Shown here in pieces: positions 6,394-15,019 of a DNA stretch of 60,813 nucleotides. This DNA comes from Aestuariirhabdus haliotis (GTDB taxonomy: Bacteria; Pseudomonadota; Gammaproteobacteria; Pseudomonadales; Aestuariirhabdaceae). A model generated the notes under the pieces. That model worked only from the letters and a program-made list of their open reading frames with translations, did not search any database and was not told the DNA's origin. Location of the stretch: NCBI RefSeq assembly GCF_023509475.1, contig NZ_JAKSDZ010000019.1, positions 1-60,813 of the forward strand, written 5' to 3'. Within the stretch, counting starts at the first letter, position 1, and every line of letters starts with the position of its first letter. Position numbers and translations under genes: made by a program.

Positions 6394-9188
6394 ATGATTT
6401 AACCCTGCCGCGGATGCATGACCGTCCTTCCGAAGCCTCGTCGGTGCATTGCGTAAAAACCACCTGCCCCTATTGCGGTACTGGCTGCGGCGTTAGCGCC
6501 GAGGTTCGTTCAACACCGGGGCAGGACAACATCATCGCTATTAGTGGCGATAACCAGCACCCCACCAATGCCGGCAAACTCTGTTCCAAAGGCAGCCACC
6601 TGGCCGAGACGCTGGAACCTTCAGCCCGCTTGCTGGCACCCGAGGTGGATGGACAGACAACCGACTGGAAGCAGGCGCTGGCCAGTGCCGCCGATCGTCT
6701 GCAAGCCATCATCGACCAGCACGGTCCCGACGCCGTGGCCTTTTACTGTTCCGGTCAGCTGTTAACCGAAGATTATTATGTGGCCAACAAGCTGATCAAA
6801 GGTTTTATCGGCACCGCCAATATCGATACAAACTCACGTTTGTGCATGTCGTCGGCGGTGGTGGGTCATAAGCGAGCCTTTGGCAGCGACAGCGTACCCG
6901 CCTGCTATGAAGATCTGGATCTGGCCGAGATGGTGGTGTTAACCGGCTCGAATGCCGCCTGGTGCCACCCTATTTTGTTCCAGCGTATTCGCGCGGCCAA
7001 AGCCGCTAATCCATCCCGTCGCCTGGTGGTGATTGATCCGCGTCGTACCGCCAGCTGCGATGAAGCCGACCTTCACCTGCCTTTAAAACCGGGGACCGAT
7101 GCCATTTTATTCAACGGCTTACTGGTTTGGCTGGTCGCCCGGAACGCCCATCACGCCGATTATATCGCGCAGCACACCGATCAATTTGACGCGGCCATCG
7201 ACGCCGCTCGCGCCAGTGCACCGACCATCGAGCATGTCGCCAACGCCTGTGAGCTGGCGCCCGATGCCGTCGAGCAGTTTTATCGCTGGTTCGCCGAGAC
7301 CCCGAAAACCCTGACCTGTTTTAGCCAGGGCATCAATCAATCCAGCTCCGGCAGCGACAAGGTCAATGCCATTATTAACGTGCATCTGGCCACGGGTCGA
7401 ATCGGCCTGCCCGGCGCCTCCCCTTTCTCCTTGACCGGGCAACCCAACGCCATGGGCGGACGAGAAGTGGGCGGCCTGGCCAATCAGCTGGCGGCTCATA
7501 TGGATTTGCAAAACCCGGCACATCATCAACTGCTCAGCCGGTTCTGGGACAGCGATCGAGTCGCTGACAAGCCGGGACTGAAAGCGGTCGAGCTGTTTGA
7601 CGCCGTGGCGCAGGGCCAGGTCAAAGCGGTCTGGATCATGGCCACGAATCCGGTCGACAGCTTGCCCGATGCCGACAGGGTCCGTTCGGCTCTGGAGCAT
7701 TGCGAGCTGGTGATTGTGTCCGATTGCATGGCCGCAACCGATACCGCAGCCACGGCCAATATTCGTTTTCCTGCCGCGGCCTGGGGCGAACGCGATGGCA
7801 CGGTGACCAATGCCGAACGCTGCATCAGCCGCCAACGCGCCCTGCAACCACTGAGCGGACAGGCGCGCCCGGACTGGTGGATCATTTGCCAGATGGCCCA
7901 ACGGCTGGGCTTTGGTGAGGCTTTTGATTTCCAGCATCCGGCCCAGATTTTTCGCGAACACGCTCGCCTTAGCGGCTACCAGAACAGTCCGGATGCCCTG
8001 CCTCGGGGATTTAATATTTCTGCACTGGCTGAGATCGGCGATCTCGCCTACGAAAACCTCACGCCCACCCAATGGCCTGTTATCACGACAACAAAAACAG
8101 ACCAGCCAGACACCGTGCCGTCACAAGCGGTTCAACAGGCCTGGTCCGGAACCGCACGACGCTTTGCTAACGGCAGCTTTGATACCTCCAGTGGCCGCGC
8201 CAACTTTGTTGCCATTAGCCCTCGGCCGCCCGCTTATCAAACCGATCAGCAATTCCCCCTGGTGCTCAACACGGGTCGTTTACGGGATCAGTGGCACACC
8301 ATGACCCGCACCGGACTCAGCCCCAGCCTTAGCGGTCATCGCCCGGAACCCCAGGTGGAGATTCACCCTCGGGATGCCCAGCGTTTTGCCCTGAAACCAG
8401 ACGGCATCGCCCGCCTGCGAACACGCTGGGGGACCATGCTGGCGCGTGTTGCTGTCAGTGAAGGCCAGCAACCGGGGCAGATTTTTGTGCCCATGCACTG
8501 GAGCGATCAGTTTGCCAATGAGGGGCGTGTTTGTGCCCTGGTCAACCCGGCCACCGACCCACTCTCGGGACAACCGGAAAGCAAACATACTCCGGTCAAT
8601 ATCGAACCCCTGGCCAGCCAATGGTATGGCGTGCTGATCCGTCGAGACGCCTTGGGTTCGACGCCGCTACCGGTCGATTATCGCGTGCGCATTCGAGAAC
8701 ATCATGGCCATCGCGAGTTGTTAGCCAGCACAACGGCCGTGCAAGACTGGCCAGCACAGGCGGCGGCCTGGTTAGCCGATGGCAATGAGCAGGATACGGA
8801 TCAATGGCTCAGTTACGACGATCACGCGGCGGGCCTGTACCGCGCGGCCCGATTGCGTCGCGGAGAACTTCAGGCGGTGCTCTATATTTCTCCCGCCCCC
8901 ATCACCTTTGATACCGCCTGGCTCAGCGCCTTACTCGAGCCTCAAGCCTTATCCCTCGAGAGCCGGCGCGCCTTGCTCAGTGGGCAGCCGCCCCAGGGGC
9001 AAACCAGTTGCGGTGCCACGGTGTGCGCCTGCTTCGGTGTTGGCCGCAATACCATTGTGGATGCGATTAACGAACACAGCCTCGATAGTGCACAGGCGGT
9101 CGGCGCCATGCTGAAGGCCGGCACCAACTGTGGTTCCTGTGTGCCGGATATTCGCGCCCTGATCGAAGAGGCCGCCCTGCCCGCGTAA
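6390..9188 (+). CDS. nasA: Assimilatory nitrate reductase, molybdenum catalytic subunit
   Basis: Cytoplasmic Mo-bis-MGD enzyme reducing nitrate to nitrite. I choose the TTG at 6390: AGGAG lies 8 nt upstream and it overlaps the previous gene's TGA. The ATG at 6414 lacks an RBS, and an in-frame ATG at 6336 would overlap the upstream gene by 58 bp. From TTG the protein has 932 aa. The N-terminal [4Fe-4S] cysteines are C26, C29, C33 and C65 (CPYCGTGC, GKLCSKG). The probable Mo ligand is C152 in SRLCMSSAV. Molydopterin-dinucleotide binding is C-terminal, followed by an extra BFD-like [2Fe-2S] domain (CACFGVG, then GTNCGSC). That last domain is typical of NasA and absent from periplasmic NapA; no Tat signal is present. 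Confidence 0.95.
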   Translation: MNDLTLPRMHDRPSEASSVHCVKTTCPYCGTGCGVSAEVRSTPGQDNIIAISGDNQHPTNAGKLCSKGSHLAETLEPSARLLAPEVDGQTTDWKQALASAADRLQAIIDQHGPDAVAFYCSGQLLTEDYYVANKLIKGFIGTANIDTNSRLCMSSAVVGHKRAFGSDSVPACYEDLDLAEMVVLTGSNAAWCHPILFQRIRAAKAANPSRRLVVIDPRRTASCDEADLHLPLKPGTDAILFNGLLVWLVARNAHHADYIAQHTDQFDAAIDAARASAPTIEHVANACELAPDAVEQFYRWFAETPKTLTCFSQGINQSSSGSDKVNAIINVHLATGRIGLPGASPFSLTGQPNAMGGREVGGLANQLAAHMDLQNPAHHQLLSRFWDSDRVADKPGLKAVELFDAVAQGQVKAVWIMATNPVDSLPDADRVRSALEHCELVIVSDCMAATDTAATANIRFPAAAWGERDGTVTNAERCISRQRALQPLSGQARPDWWIICQMAQRLGFGEAFDFQHPAQIFREHARLSGYQNSPDALPRGFNISALAEIGDLAYENLTPTQWPVITTTKTDQPDTVPSQAVQQAWSGTARRFANGSFDTSSGRANFVAISPRPPAYQTDQQFPLVLNTGRLRDQWHTMTRTGLSPSLSGHRPEPQVEIHPRDAQRFALKPDGIARLRTRWGTMLARVAVSEGQQPGQIFVPMHWSDQFANEGRVCALVNPATDPLSGQPESKHTPVNIEPLASQWYGVLIRRDALGSTPLPVDYRVRIREHHGHRELLASTTAVQDWPAQAAAWLADGNEQDTDQWLSYDDHAAGLYRAARLRRGELQAVLYISPAPITFDTAWLSALLEPQALSLESRRALLSGQPPQGQTSCGATVCACFGVGRNTIVDAINEHSLDSAQAVGAMLKAGTNCGSCVPDIRALIEEAALPA

Positions 9189-9197
9189 AGCGATCAT

Positions 9198-9285
9198 CGC
9201 TAGCCTGTGCCTGGTGATGTTCAGCCTGAACCGAGGAGTAGTCAGCCTTGAGCCGAATGATAGACAGCCCTGAGCCAAGTGATGG
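9198..9285 (+). repeat. Four degenerate 22-bp tandem repeats
   Basis: Between nasA and the next gene, units starting near 9198, 9220, 9242 and 9264 share the pattern CAGCC-TGAGCC-GATG with several substitutions each. The last three are the best conserved. The units do not form strong hairpins and contain no ORF. They may be a decayed minisatellite or a regulatory array; no function can be assigned. Confidence 0.45.
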
Positions 9286-9367
9286 TGAGCGGCTTTGCAG
9301 AAGGCTACACTAAGAGATACCAGCCGCGCTTCTGTCGCGCGGCTCTATCGACATAGCCGCCAGCCCC

Positions 9368-9697
9368 ATGACCACTCAACCTCCCTCAATCATCAGTTCG
9401 GATCAGCAAGCAGCAGCCTCTGCCGAGCCACGTCAAAAGCCGCGTTCCGATCTGGCCATGAGACAATTGATCGAGCAGGTGCGCCAGCAGGTTCCCTTTG
9501 GCCTCAGCGAGGCCGAGATCTGTTCGGGTGGTTGCCAGGGGTGCTCGAAAAAACTGCTCGATTATCTCGACCGGGAACTGGAAGACTGGTCTCTCAAACT
9601 GGACCAGGGTGAGATGCCCAACTTCGCCGACCTGAACTCACTGGCCTCGCGCAGCAAAAAAATCTATGCGGCACTGGCGCGTAGTCATCTTGTCTAA
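9368..9697 (+). CDS. Small conserved-looking three-cysteine protein, 109 aa
   Basis: No named family is recognised. The first 35 residues are disordered. A helical region follows (AMRQLIEQVRQQVPF), then a cysteine triad ICSGGCQGCSKKLLDYLD at about residues 55-72, and a charged helical tail. Spacing C-x3-C-x2-C could bind a metal or an iron-sulfur cluster with one further ligand; this is inference. The gene follows nasA in the same direction after 179 bp, and its end overlaps the convergent transporter gene by 4 bp. The positional link to nitrate assimilation is suggestive only. No strong RBS precedes the ATG. Confidence 0.6.
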   Translation: MTTQPPSIISSDQQAAASAEPRQKPRSDLAMRQLIEQVRQQVPFGLSEAEICSGGCQGCSKKLLDYLDRELEDWSLKLDQGEMPNFADLNSLASRSKKIYAALARSHLV

Positions 9698-11112
9698 GTC
9701 ACCAATAGAATCCAGGCGGTGCCGACCGTTAAAAAGATCAGGCTGTTGACCGCCGTCACTATGCCACCATATCGGTACACTTCGCTGGCTTCGATATAAC
9801 CGCTGGCCAGATAGATAACATTGGCACTGGAGCCCTGGGGCGCGATCACCGACATAAAATTGGTCGCAAACAGCAGCATCAAGGCCATCAGCTCGCCGGG
9901 AACCCCGGCGTTAAGCCCGACGCCCAAAAAGACACTGAACAGCGCCAGCAGCTGCGCCGTTTGGCTGACAAAGAAATAGTGAATCACGACGTAGCTGACC
10001 ACCAGCAGGGCAAAAACAAGGCCCCAGTCAAAGCCGCCGACCCAATCCGCCAGATAGCCTCCCAACCAGGCCATAAAACCAAAGGCGTTCAGGTTGGAAC
10101 TCATGGCATACAAAATGGCGAACCAGACCAGGGTATCCAGTGCCCGCCCCTCTTCGTGCAGATCATCGATGGTAAAGACACCGCTGAGCATCAGAACCGC
10201 CAGCCCGGAGAAGGCAACGGCGGTGTTATTGATCCCCAGGCTTTTGGAGAACACCCACAACAGCACCATCACAATAAAGGTCGCCCCAACCACCCATTCC
10301 TGATAACTGACCGGGCCCATGGCGCGTAACGATTCCCGCGCGGCCGCCGGAGCTTCCGGTGTCTGTTGCAGGCCGGGTGGAAACACAACATAGAGCACTC
10401 GCGGCACCACCAGAAACGCTACCAGACAGGGCACCGAGGCGGCAAAGAACCAGCTGCCAAAGGTGATATTGATGCCCATATCCTGCGCCATGGCGACCCC
10501 GGCCGGGTTGGCGGCCATCGCCGTTAACCAGAGTGCGGAGGAGATGGACAAGCCGGCCATCGAGCAAAACATCAGATAGGCCCCGATACGACGACGGGTG
10601 CCATCATCCGGGTTGGAACCACTGTCGCTGGCCAGCGCGTTAACGATGGGAAACAGCACCCCGGAGCGTGCCGTATTGCTGGGAAAAGCCGGGGCGATCA
10701 GCATATCCGCCGCAACAATGGAGTACGATAACCCCAGACTGGAATAACCAAACCGACTGATAATCAGGTAGGCAATACGTTTACCCAAGCCGCTATTGAC
10801 CACGCCGCGGGCAATCAAAAAAGCCACGATGATCAGCAGAATAAAATCCTGACTAAACCCGAGAAAGGCTTGTTCGGCAGTCAGGGTGCCGGTCAGCATG
10901 GCGGCCGAGACGCCAATGATCGCCGCCGTAAAAATGGCCATGGTGCCGGAGATCACCAGGGCAATGGTGGTAATAAACACCACAAACAATTTCCAGGCAG
11001 GTTCCGTCAGCCCCTCCGGAACCGCAGACCACCACAGCAACAGAGATCCGATCATTATCAGTAGTTGAAGGCCTTGCGCCCTGCCGATACCGATGGCCTG
11101 AAATAATGGCAT
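9694..11112 (-). CDS. SLC13/DASS-family sodium:anion (dicarboxylate or sulfate-type) transporter
   Basis: Inner-membrane symporter of about 472 aa with roughly a dozen hydrophobic segments. Two family signatures are present: PSNTARSG (first SNT-type motif) and SQTAQLL in the second repeat, corresponding to the substrate/Na+ clamshell of DASS carriers. Start: the ATG at 11112 has AGGAG 7 nt upstream; an in-frame GTG two codons earlier lacks this spacing. Substrate cannot be read from sequence; dicarboxylates, 2-oxoglutarate or sulfate are possible. It is convergent with the nas cluster. It is not a recognised nitrate transporter family. Confidence 0.85.
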   Translation of the reverse strand: MPLFQAIGIGRAQGLQLLIMIGSLLLWWSAVPEGLTEPAWKLFVVFITTIALVISGTMAIFTAAIIGVSAAMLTGTLTAEQAFLGFSQDFILLIIVAFLIARGVVNSGLGKRIAYLIISRFGYSSLGLSYSIVAADMLIAPAFPSNTARSGVLFPIVNALASDSGSNPDDGTRRRIGAYLMFCSMAGLSISSALWLTAMAANPAGVAMAQDMGINITFGSWFFAASVPCLVAFLVVPRVLYVVFPPGLQQTPEAPAAARESLRAMGPVSYQEWVVGATFIVMVLLWVFSKSLGINNTAVAFSGLAVLMLSGVFTIDDLHEEGRALDTLVWFAILYAMSSNLNAFGFMAWLGGYLADWVGGFDWGLVFALLVVSYVVIHYFFVSQTAQLLALFSVFLGVGLNAGVPGELMALMLLFATNFMSVIAPQGSSANVIYLASGYIEASEVYRYGGIVTAVNSLIFLTVGTAWILLVT

Positions 11113-11118
11113 TACCAC

Positions 11119-11430
11119 TCTCCTTTGCCAGCAAAGAATAAGTATAGACGCCCACTAATAGTGTCTGGTCGAAGCATGAACGCCCCTGACCGGTTTGCTA
11201 TTAGCAGATCCGTCGATGGTTACTCGTAGATTCTGATTCAGGCGATTCGCGCCTGCAGGAACTATTCGAAAAAAACAGACATTGTTATGACTCGCATAAC
11301 AATGTCTGTACTAGTTGAAGAACAACGAGGTGTACAAAAAATGGATAAAAAGATCAGCCCTGTTTTACCGCTTCTGGGCCGCTTTGCCATTGACCCTTAT
11401 CAAAGGTTGTAGAAAGTCTGTTAAGGCGAA
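11119..11430. other. Intergenic region between the transporter and the 123-aa membrane protein
   Basis: This 312-bp stretch contains the strong minus-strand terminator at 11269-11308. A possible 23-codon ORF (ATG 11341, stop at 11410-11412) has no family resemblance and I do not call it a gene. Nothing else is evident; the transporter's promoter should lie close to 11119-11260. Confidence 0.5.
11269..11308 (-). terminator. Rho-independent terminator for the 11431-11802 gene
   Basis: Perfect 14-bp inverted repeat (11276-11289 with 11295-11308, 5-nt loop). On the minus strand it is followed immediately by seven T (11269-11275). It lies about 120 bp downstream of the minus-strand gene ending at 11431. 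Confidence 0.8.
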
Positions 11431-11802
11431 TTAATCGATCACTTCAATCACCAGGCGCTCATTATCGGAGACTCGAATTTGTTGGCCGTGGATGGTTTCA
11501 AAACTGCGATTATCGAGCTTTCCTTTCAACGCCTTGTACTCCACCTCTTCACCGCTGGCGGGGTTAACCACACGAATGGACAACAGCCGATGGCTGTCAT
11601 GGTAGTCGTAGAGCATATAGCCGGTGGCAGCCAGGCAGATAAGTCCGGCCAAAGCATAGGAGATCACCTTGAAAGGCACCGGAAACGGTGGCGGTGCGCT
11701 GTTGGCCAGAGATTGTTGTGCCATCACCGTACGATTTCTATAGCGAAGATAAAGAATCGCGCCAATGATAATCGCGGCGGTAACCAGAAATTTGGTAATC
11801 AT
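11431..11802 (-). CDS. Hypothetical two-helix membrane protein, 123 aa
   Basis: An N-terminal hydrophobic helix (residues 3-20), a basic RYRNRT segment and a second transmembrane helix (about 46-66) are followed by a C-terminal soluble domain of short beta strands ending in ERLVIEVID. The layout suggests a small membrane-anchored protein with a C-terminal soluble domain. I recognise no family. The gene is monocistronic with its own terminator and lies just upstream of the convergent-side Mo-cofactor operon without an obvious link to it. Confidence 0.65.
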   Translation of the reverse strand: MITKFLVTAAIIIGAILYLRYRNRTVMAQQSLANSAPPPFPVPFKVISYALAGLICLAATGYMLYDYHDSHRLLSIRVVNPASGEEVEYKALKGKLDNRSFETIHGQQIRVSDNERLVIEVID

Positions 11803-11987
11803 GCAGGGTCTCTAGCAAGTGGTGAATGTTCTATCTGCGTTGCCACTAAGGGGTTATAAACCGGCTTCAATCGATGATTGATCACAGGGTGGTATGGCAT
11901 GGTTATTTACAGCCTTGTCGATCATATCGAGTTACGGCAAAGCTGACAAAGTCTGGCGAGCCTTCATTTGCTAACGGCGCCACCCGG

Positions 11988-13238
11988 CTAAAACAACAGG
12001 GGCTGAATGTCGACGACATCACCCTGGTCGACATCTTCCTGATCCGACGGCAGTATGATCAGGCAATTGGCCCGACTCATCGAACTCAACACGCCTGAGC
12101 CCTGGGTGCCGCTACTGGCCACCAGCAATTGTCCGGCGTCATCCCGATTGAAGATGCCACGCTGAAATTCGGTGCGCCCGGCACGTTTTCTCAAGCGTTC
12201 CGCTGCCCGCGCAGGCAGTGTCAGGGGTTGCCAATTGTCCAGCCCCTGCATTTTACGAATGGCCGGCAAAGCGAATTGCAAAAACGTCACCATGACCGCG
12301 ACGGGGTTGCCCGGCAATCCGAAAAACACCGCATTTTCAATGCGTCCAAAGGCCAGGGGGCGTCCCGGTTTCATCGCCATTTTCCAAAAGTGGATCTGCC
12401 CGATGCGCTCCAGCGTCTGCTTGACGTAATCGGCTTCCCCGACCGACACCCCACCGGAGGTGATGATCATATCCGCCGACCGGGCGGCGCTGGCAAAGGC
12501 TTCTGCCAGTAGAGCCGGATCATCGGCAATAATACCCAGATCGATCACCTCGACACCCAGAGGCGCCAGCAAACCCTGTAAGCTAAAACGATTGCTGTCG
12601 TATATTTGCCCGGTGTCGACGGCGCTTCCCGGCGCGCAGACCTCATCCCCGGTGGAGAGCACGGCAACCTTCAACCGGCGTTTGACCTGAACCTGACCTA
12701 CACCGAGGGACGCCAGCAAACCCATTTCGGCCGCCTGCACCAGGGTATTCCGTGTCAGGGCGATGGAGTCCCGTGCGATATCTTCACCCGCCCTACGCCG
12801 GTTTTGCCCGGCTTTAATGCCCGCAGGAATCTGCACCTGTTGCTCATCGCAGGTGACGATCTCTTGCATTACAACCGTATCGGCGCCATCCGGCATCATC
12901 GCCCCGGTCATAATGCGAATCGCGGAGCCGCCTGGCAAAGTCCCCGCATAGGGGTGTCCCGCCAGCGCCTCTCCTGCTAACGCCAAGGAACTGGATGCGT
13001 TCTCGCTGAGGTCGGAAAAACGGATCGCGAAACCGTCCATGGCGGAATTATCGTGACCCGGGACATTGATCGGCGACCTGATATCCTCGGCCAGCACACG
13101 ACCCAGGGCATCGGCCAATGGCACCGTCTCTACCGCCGACAATGCTTCCACCTGGTCGAGAATGCTCTGGCGCCCAAGGTCAACGGGCAACTCGCCTCTG
13201 GCGTTGCAGCAACTGTTAAGAGAAAGTGCATCACTCAT
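11988..13238 (-). CDS. moeA: Molybdopterin molybdenumtransferase
   Basis: Inserts molybdate into adenylylated molybdopterin in the cytoplasm. The 416 aa fit the family. Visible signatures are PGHDNSAMDGFAIRF (residues about 60-75), IMTGAMMPDGADTVVMQE, the MoCF-binding STGDE and ITSGGVSVGEADYV, and GLPGNPVAVMVTF. The N-terminal Cys-rich stretch (SCCNARG) is unusual but lies before the conserved core. It is the last gene of a mobA-mobB-moeA set and serves the nitrate reductase and formate dehydrogenase encoded on either side. Confidence 0.95.
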   Translation of the reverse strand: MSDALSLNSCCNARGELPVDLGRQSILDQVEALSAVETVPLADALGRVLAEDIRSPINVPGHDNSAMDGFAIRFSDLSENASSSLALAGEALAGHPYAGTLPGGSAIRIMTGAMMPDGADTVVMQEIVTCDEQQVQIPAGIKAGQNRRRAGEDIARDSIALTRNTLVQAAEMGLLASLGVGQVQVKRRLKVAVLSTGDEVCAPGSAVDTGQIYDSNRFSLQGLLAPLGVEVIDLGIIADDPALLAEAFASAARSADMIITSGGVSVGEADYVKQTLERIGQIHFWKMAMKPGRPLAFGRIENAVFFGLPGNPVAVMVTFLQFALPAIRKMQGLDNWQPLTLPARAAERLRKRAGRTEFQRGIFNRDDAGQLLVASSGTQGSGVLSSMSRANCLIILPSDQEDVDQGDVVDIQPLLF

Positions 13239-13295
13239 AATTGAGTTCCTTGTCCATCAGGCTCGGCTTATCTGAATCGGCAACACCGATATGCC

Positions 13296-13820
13296 TCATT
13301 GATTATCGAGAAAGTTATGGCAAATATAGTCGGCAATCTGCTCGACATTGTTGAGATCCAGTTGCTGAAGATCACCAATGCCTTCGTCGGGCAATGTGTC
13401 GCAGGCCACCGCGATCACATTGGGATGCTTCGGATACAACAATGATTTACCCATTGAGGGTCGAAAGACTTCGATCTTGGGGTAGGGTTCCGGCTTAAAC
13501 CCTTCCACCAGAATGAGGTCGAGTCGGTCCTGGTCGAACTTGGCCAGCAGATCGTTCAGGCGCGGTTCTTCATCCAGATTTTCGCTCATCAACGCCCAGC
13601 GCTGACGCGAGGAGATCAGCATCTGTTCGGCCCCGGCCTTGCGCAGCTCGTAACTGTCTTTGCCGGGAGTATCGACTTCAAATTGATGATGAGCATGTTT
13701 CACCATACCAACACGCAAACCTTTCAGCCTCAACAGGGGCAACAGTTTGCACAACAGGGTGGTCTTGCCGGTGCCACTGTGAGCGATAAATCCAATCAGT
13801 GGTATCTTGCACTCAATCAC
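13296..13820 (-). CDS. mobB: Molybdopterin-guanine dinucleotide biosynthesis adapter (GTPase)
   Basis: P-loop GTP-binding protein of 174 aa that supports MobA in MGD formation. The N-terminal Walker A is AHSGTGKTTL, followed by KHAHHQFEVDTPGKDS and LVEGFKPEPYPKIEV, all typical of MobB. The start is GTG at 13818-13820, only 3 bp after the mobA stop, implying translational coupling. A 57-bp gap separates it from moeA. Confidence 0.94.
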   Translation of the reverse strand: MIECKIPLIGFIAHSGTGKTTLLCKLLPLLRLKGLRVGMVKHAHHQFEVDTPGKDSYELRKAGAEQMLISSRQRWALMSENLDEEPRLNDLLAKFDQDRLDLILVEGFKPEPYPKIEVFRPSMGKSLLYPKHPNVIAVACDTLPDEGIGDLQQLDLNNVEQIADYICHNFLDNQ

Positions 13821-13823
13821 AAC

Positions 13824-14426
13824 TCAGCTCTCCATCATCTGCTGTTCGATACGCTGGCAATGCTCCGGCGTATTAATGTTTTCAAAGGCATTCAGCTGAT
13901 CATCGAACAGCACCTTGGCCATTTTCTGCTGCTGAAACCAATGCATGATTTTGCGCCCTTCCCCGGACAAAAAAGCATCGAGGCTTGGCAGCAGGGTTCG
14001 TTTCATTAATACGAACACCGGCTGCCAATAGTCACCATCGTGGGCAACCGCTATATCTGTCTGTTGCTGCTGGAGCGCTTGCGACAATCGGAGTACCAGA
14101 TCCCGAGGCAACAGGGGCGCATCACAGGGAACAAAGGCCACCAGCTCTGCCTCGCTCGCGGCCAAGCCGGCGGCCATACCCGCCAGAGGGCCGGGATACT
14201 CACCGATGTCCCGGTCGCTGACAATGCCAAACCCGGTCCGGGCATAGCGATCATGGTTGCGGTTGGCATTGATGATCAGGGCATTGACCTGGGGTTCGAA
14301 ACGAGCAATCACGTGCTCGATCATTGGGCGGCCGGCAAGCGTCACCAGCCCCTTGTCTTCTCCTCCCATGCGCCGGGCTTCACCGCCGGCCAAAATCACA
14401 CCATCTACGGCTATGGGCTTATTCAA
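13824..14426 (-). CDS. mobA: Molybdenum cofactor guanylyltransferase
   Basis: Transfers GMP from GTP to molybdopterin to make the MGD cofactor used by NasA and FdhA. The 200 aa contain the nucleotidyltransferase signature LAGGEARRMGGEDKGLVTL (residues 12-30), NANRN, DRDIGEYPGPLAGM, and FVPCDAPLLP with the metal-binding Asp. It is the first gene of the minus-strand Mo-cofactor set. Base use matches its neighbours. Confidence 0.95.
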   Translation of the reverse strand: MNKPIAVDGVILAGGEARRMGGEDKGLVTLAGRPMIEHVIARFEPQVNALIINANRNHDRYARTGFGIVSDRDIGEYPGPLAGMAAGLAASEAELVAFVPCDAPLLPRDLVLRLSQALQQQQTDIAVAHDGDYWQPVFVLMKRTLLPSLDAFLSGEGRKIMHWFQQQKMAKVLFDDQLNAFENINTPEHCQRIEQQMMES

Positions 14427-15019
14427 CGAACTCTCCTGCTACCCTGCATATGGAATCGGTTTCCTTAAGGCTGTCACTAATCTCGTTGGCTCATCAACGC
14501 TTGAATCGCCACGTCAGGTTGGCCTCAACCTGCATTGCTCAACCGTCGAGGTGGCGGTGCAAGTATGCCATTGTGCCCCGGTTGCAAAATAGCAACCCAG
14601 ATCATGAGTTTGGCCATCACTGGCTAACAACCGCTCTCGGTTACCTCGCTAACATACCAGCAATAAACAGGCCGCCTCCACTCCTCCAGCCAGGCTTCAC
14701 CAGGGCTTTCGACCAAAGTCCCATGCTATCCAAACACGCACCTCGGTATAAATAGGAGCCAGGAACCAGATTCTCCAGAGCCTGGGGTTAAGGGCCAGTA
14801 AGCAGAAAAGCATCTCTTATATAGCCACTATGCTCCCAAAGGCCACGGAAATATAGCGTCATATTGTCCCAGCTCGGTAGACGATCGCGACAACCTGACC
14901 TAATGTTAACTGATGCAAAGTACCAATTATTTTGATCACAGGATGACTTATGATTCCGCTATGGTTTCGGTCACCCTCTTCATCCACTGATTGCGGTTCA
15001 ACCGCCAAGGCTTGAGTTG
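14427..15019. other. Intergenic region between mobA and the sigma-54 activator gene
   Basis: About 590 bp without a credible gene. One small perfect stem-loop (GGTTGC 14580-14585 with GCAACC 14592-14597) lies about 155 bp upstream of mobA. I looked for a GG-N10-GC sigma-54 promoter facing mobA and for a molybdenum-cofactor riboswitch-like fold and recognised neither. Promoters for both divergent genes must lie here but no clear -35/-10 pair stands out. Confidence 0.45.

Noticed and set aside
9198-9285. CRISPR-like array
   Set aside because: The 22-bp units are contiguous and degenerate, with no unique spacers and no cas genes nearby.
11341-11412. 23-codon ORF MDKKISPVLPLLGRF...
   Set aside because: It has a start codon but only a weak RBS and no similarity to known leader peptides; the convergent terminator context does not need it.
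14427-15019. Molybdenum-cofactor riboswitch ahead of mobA
   Set aside because: Only one small stem-loop is visible; the multi-stem Moco RNA fold is not recognisable.
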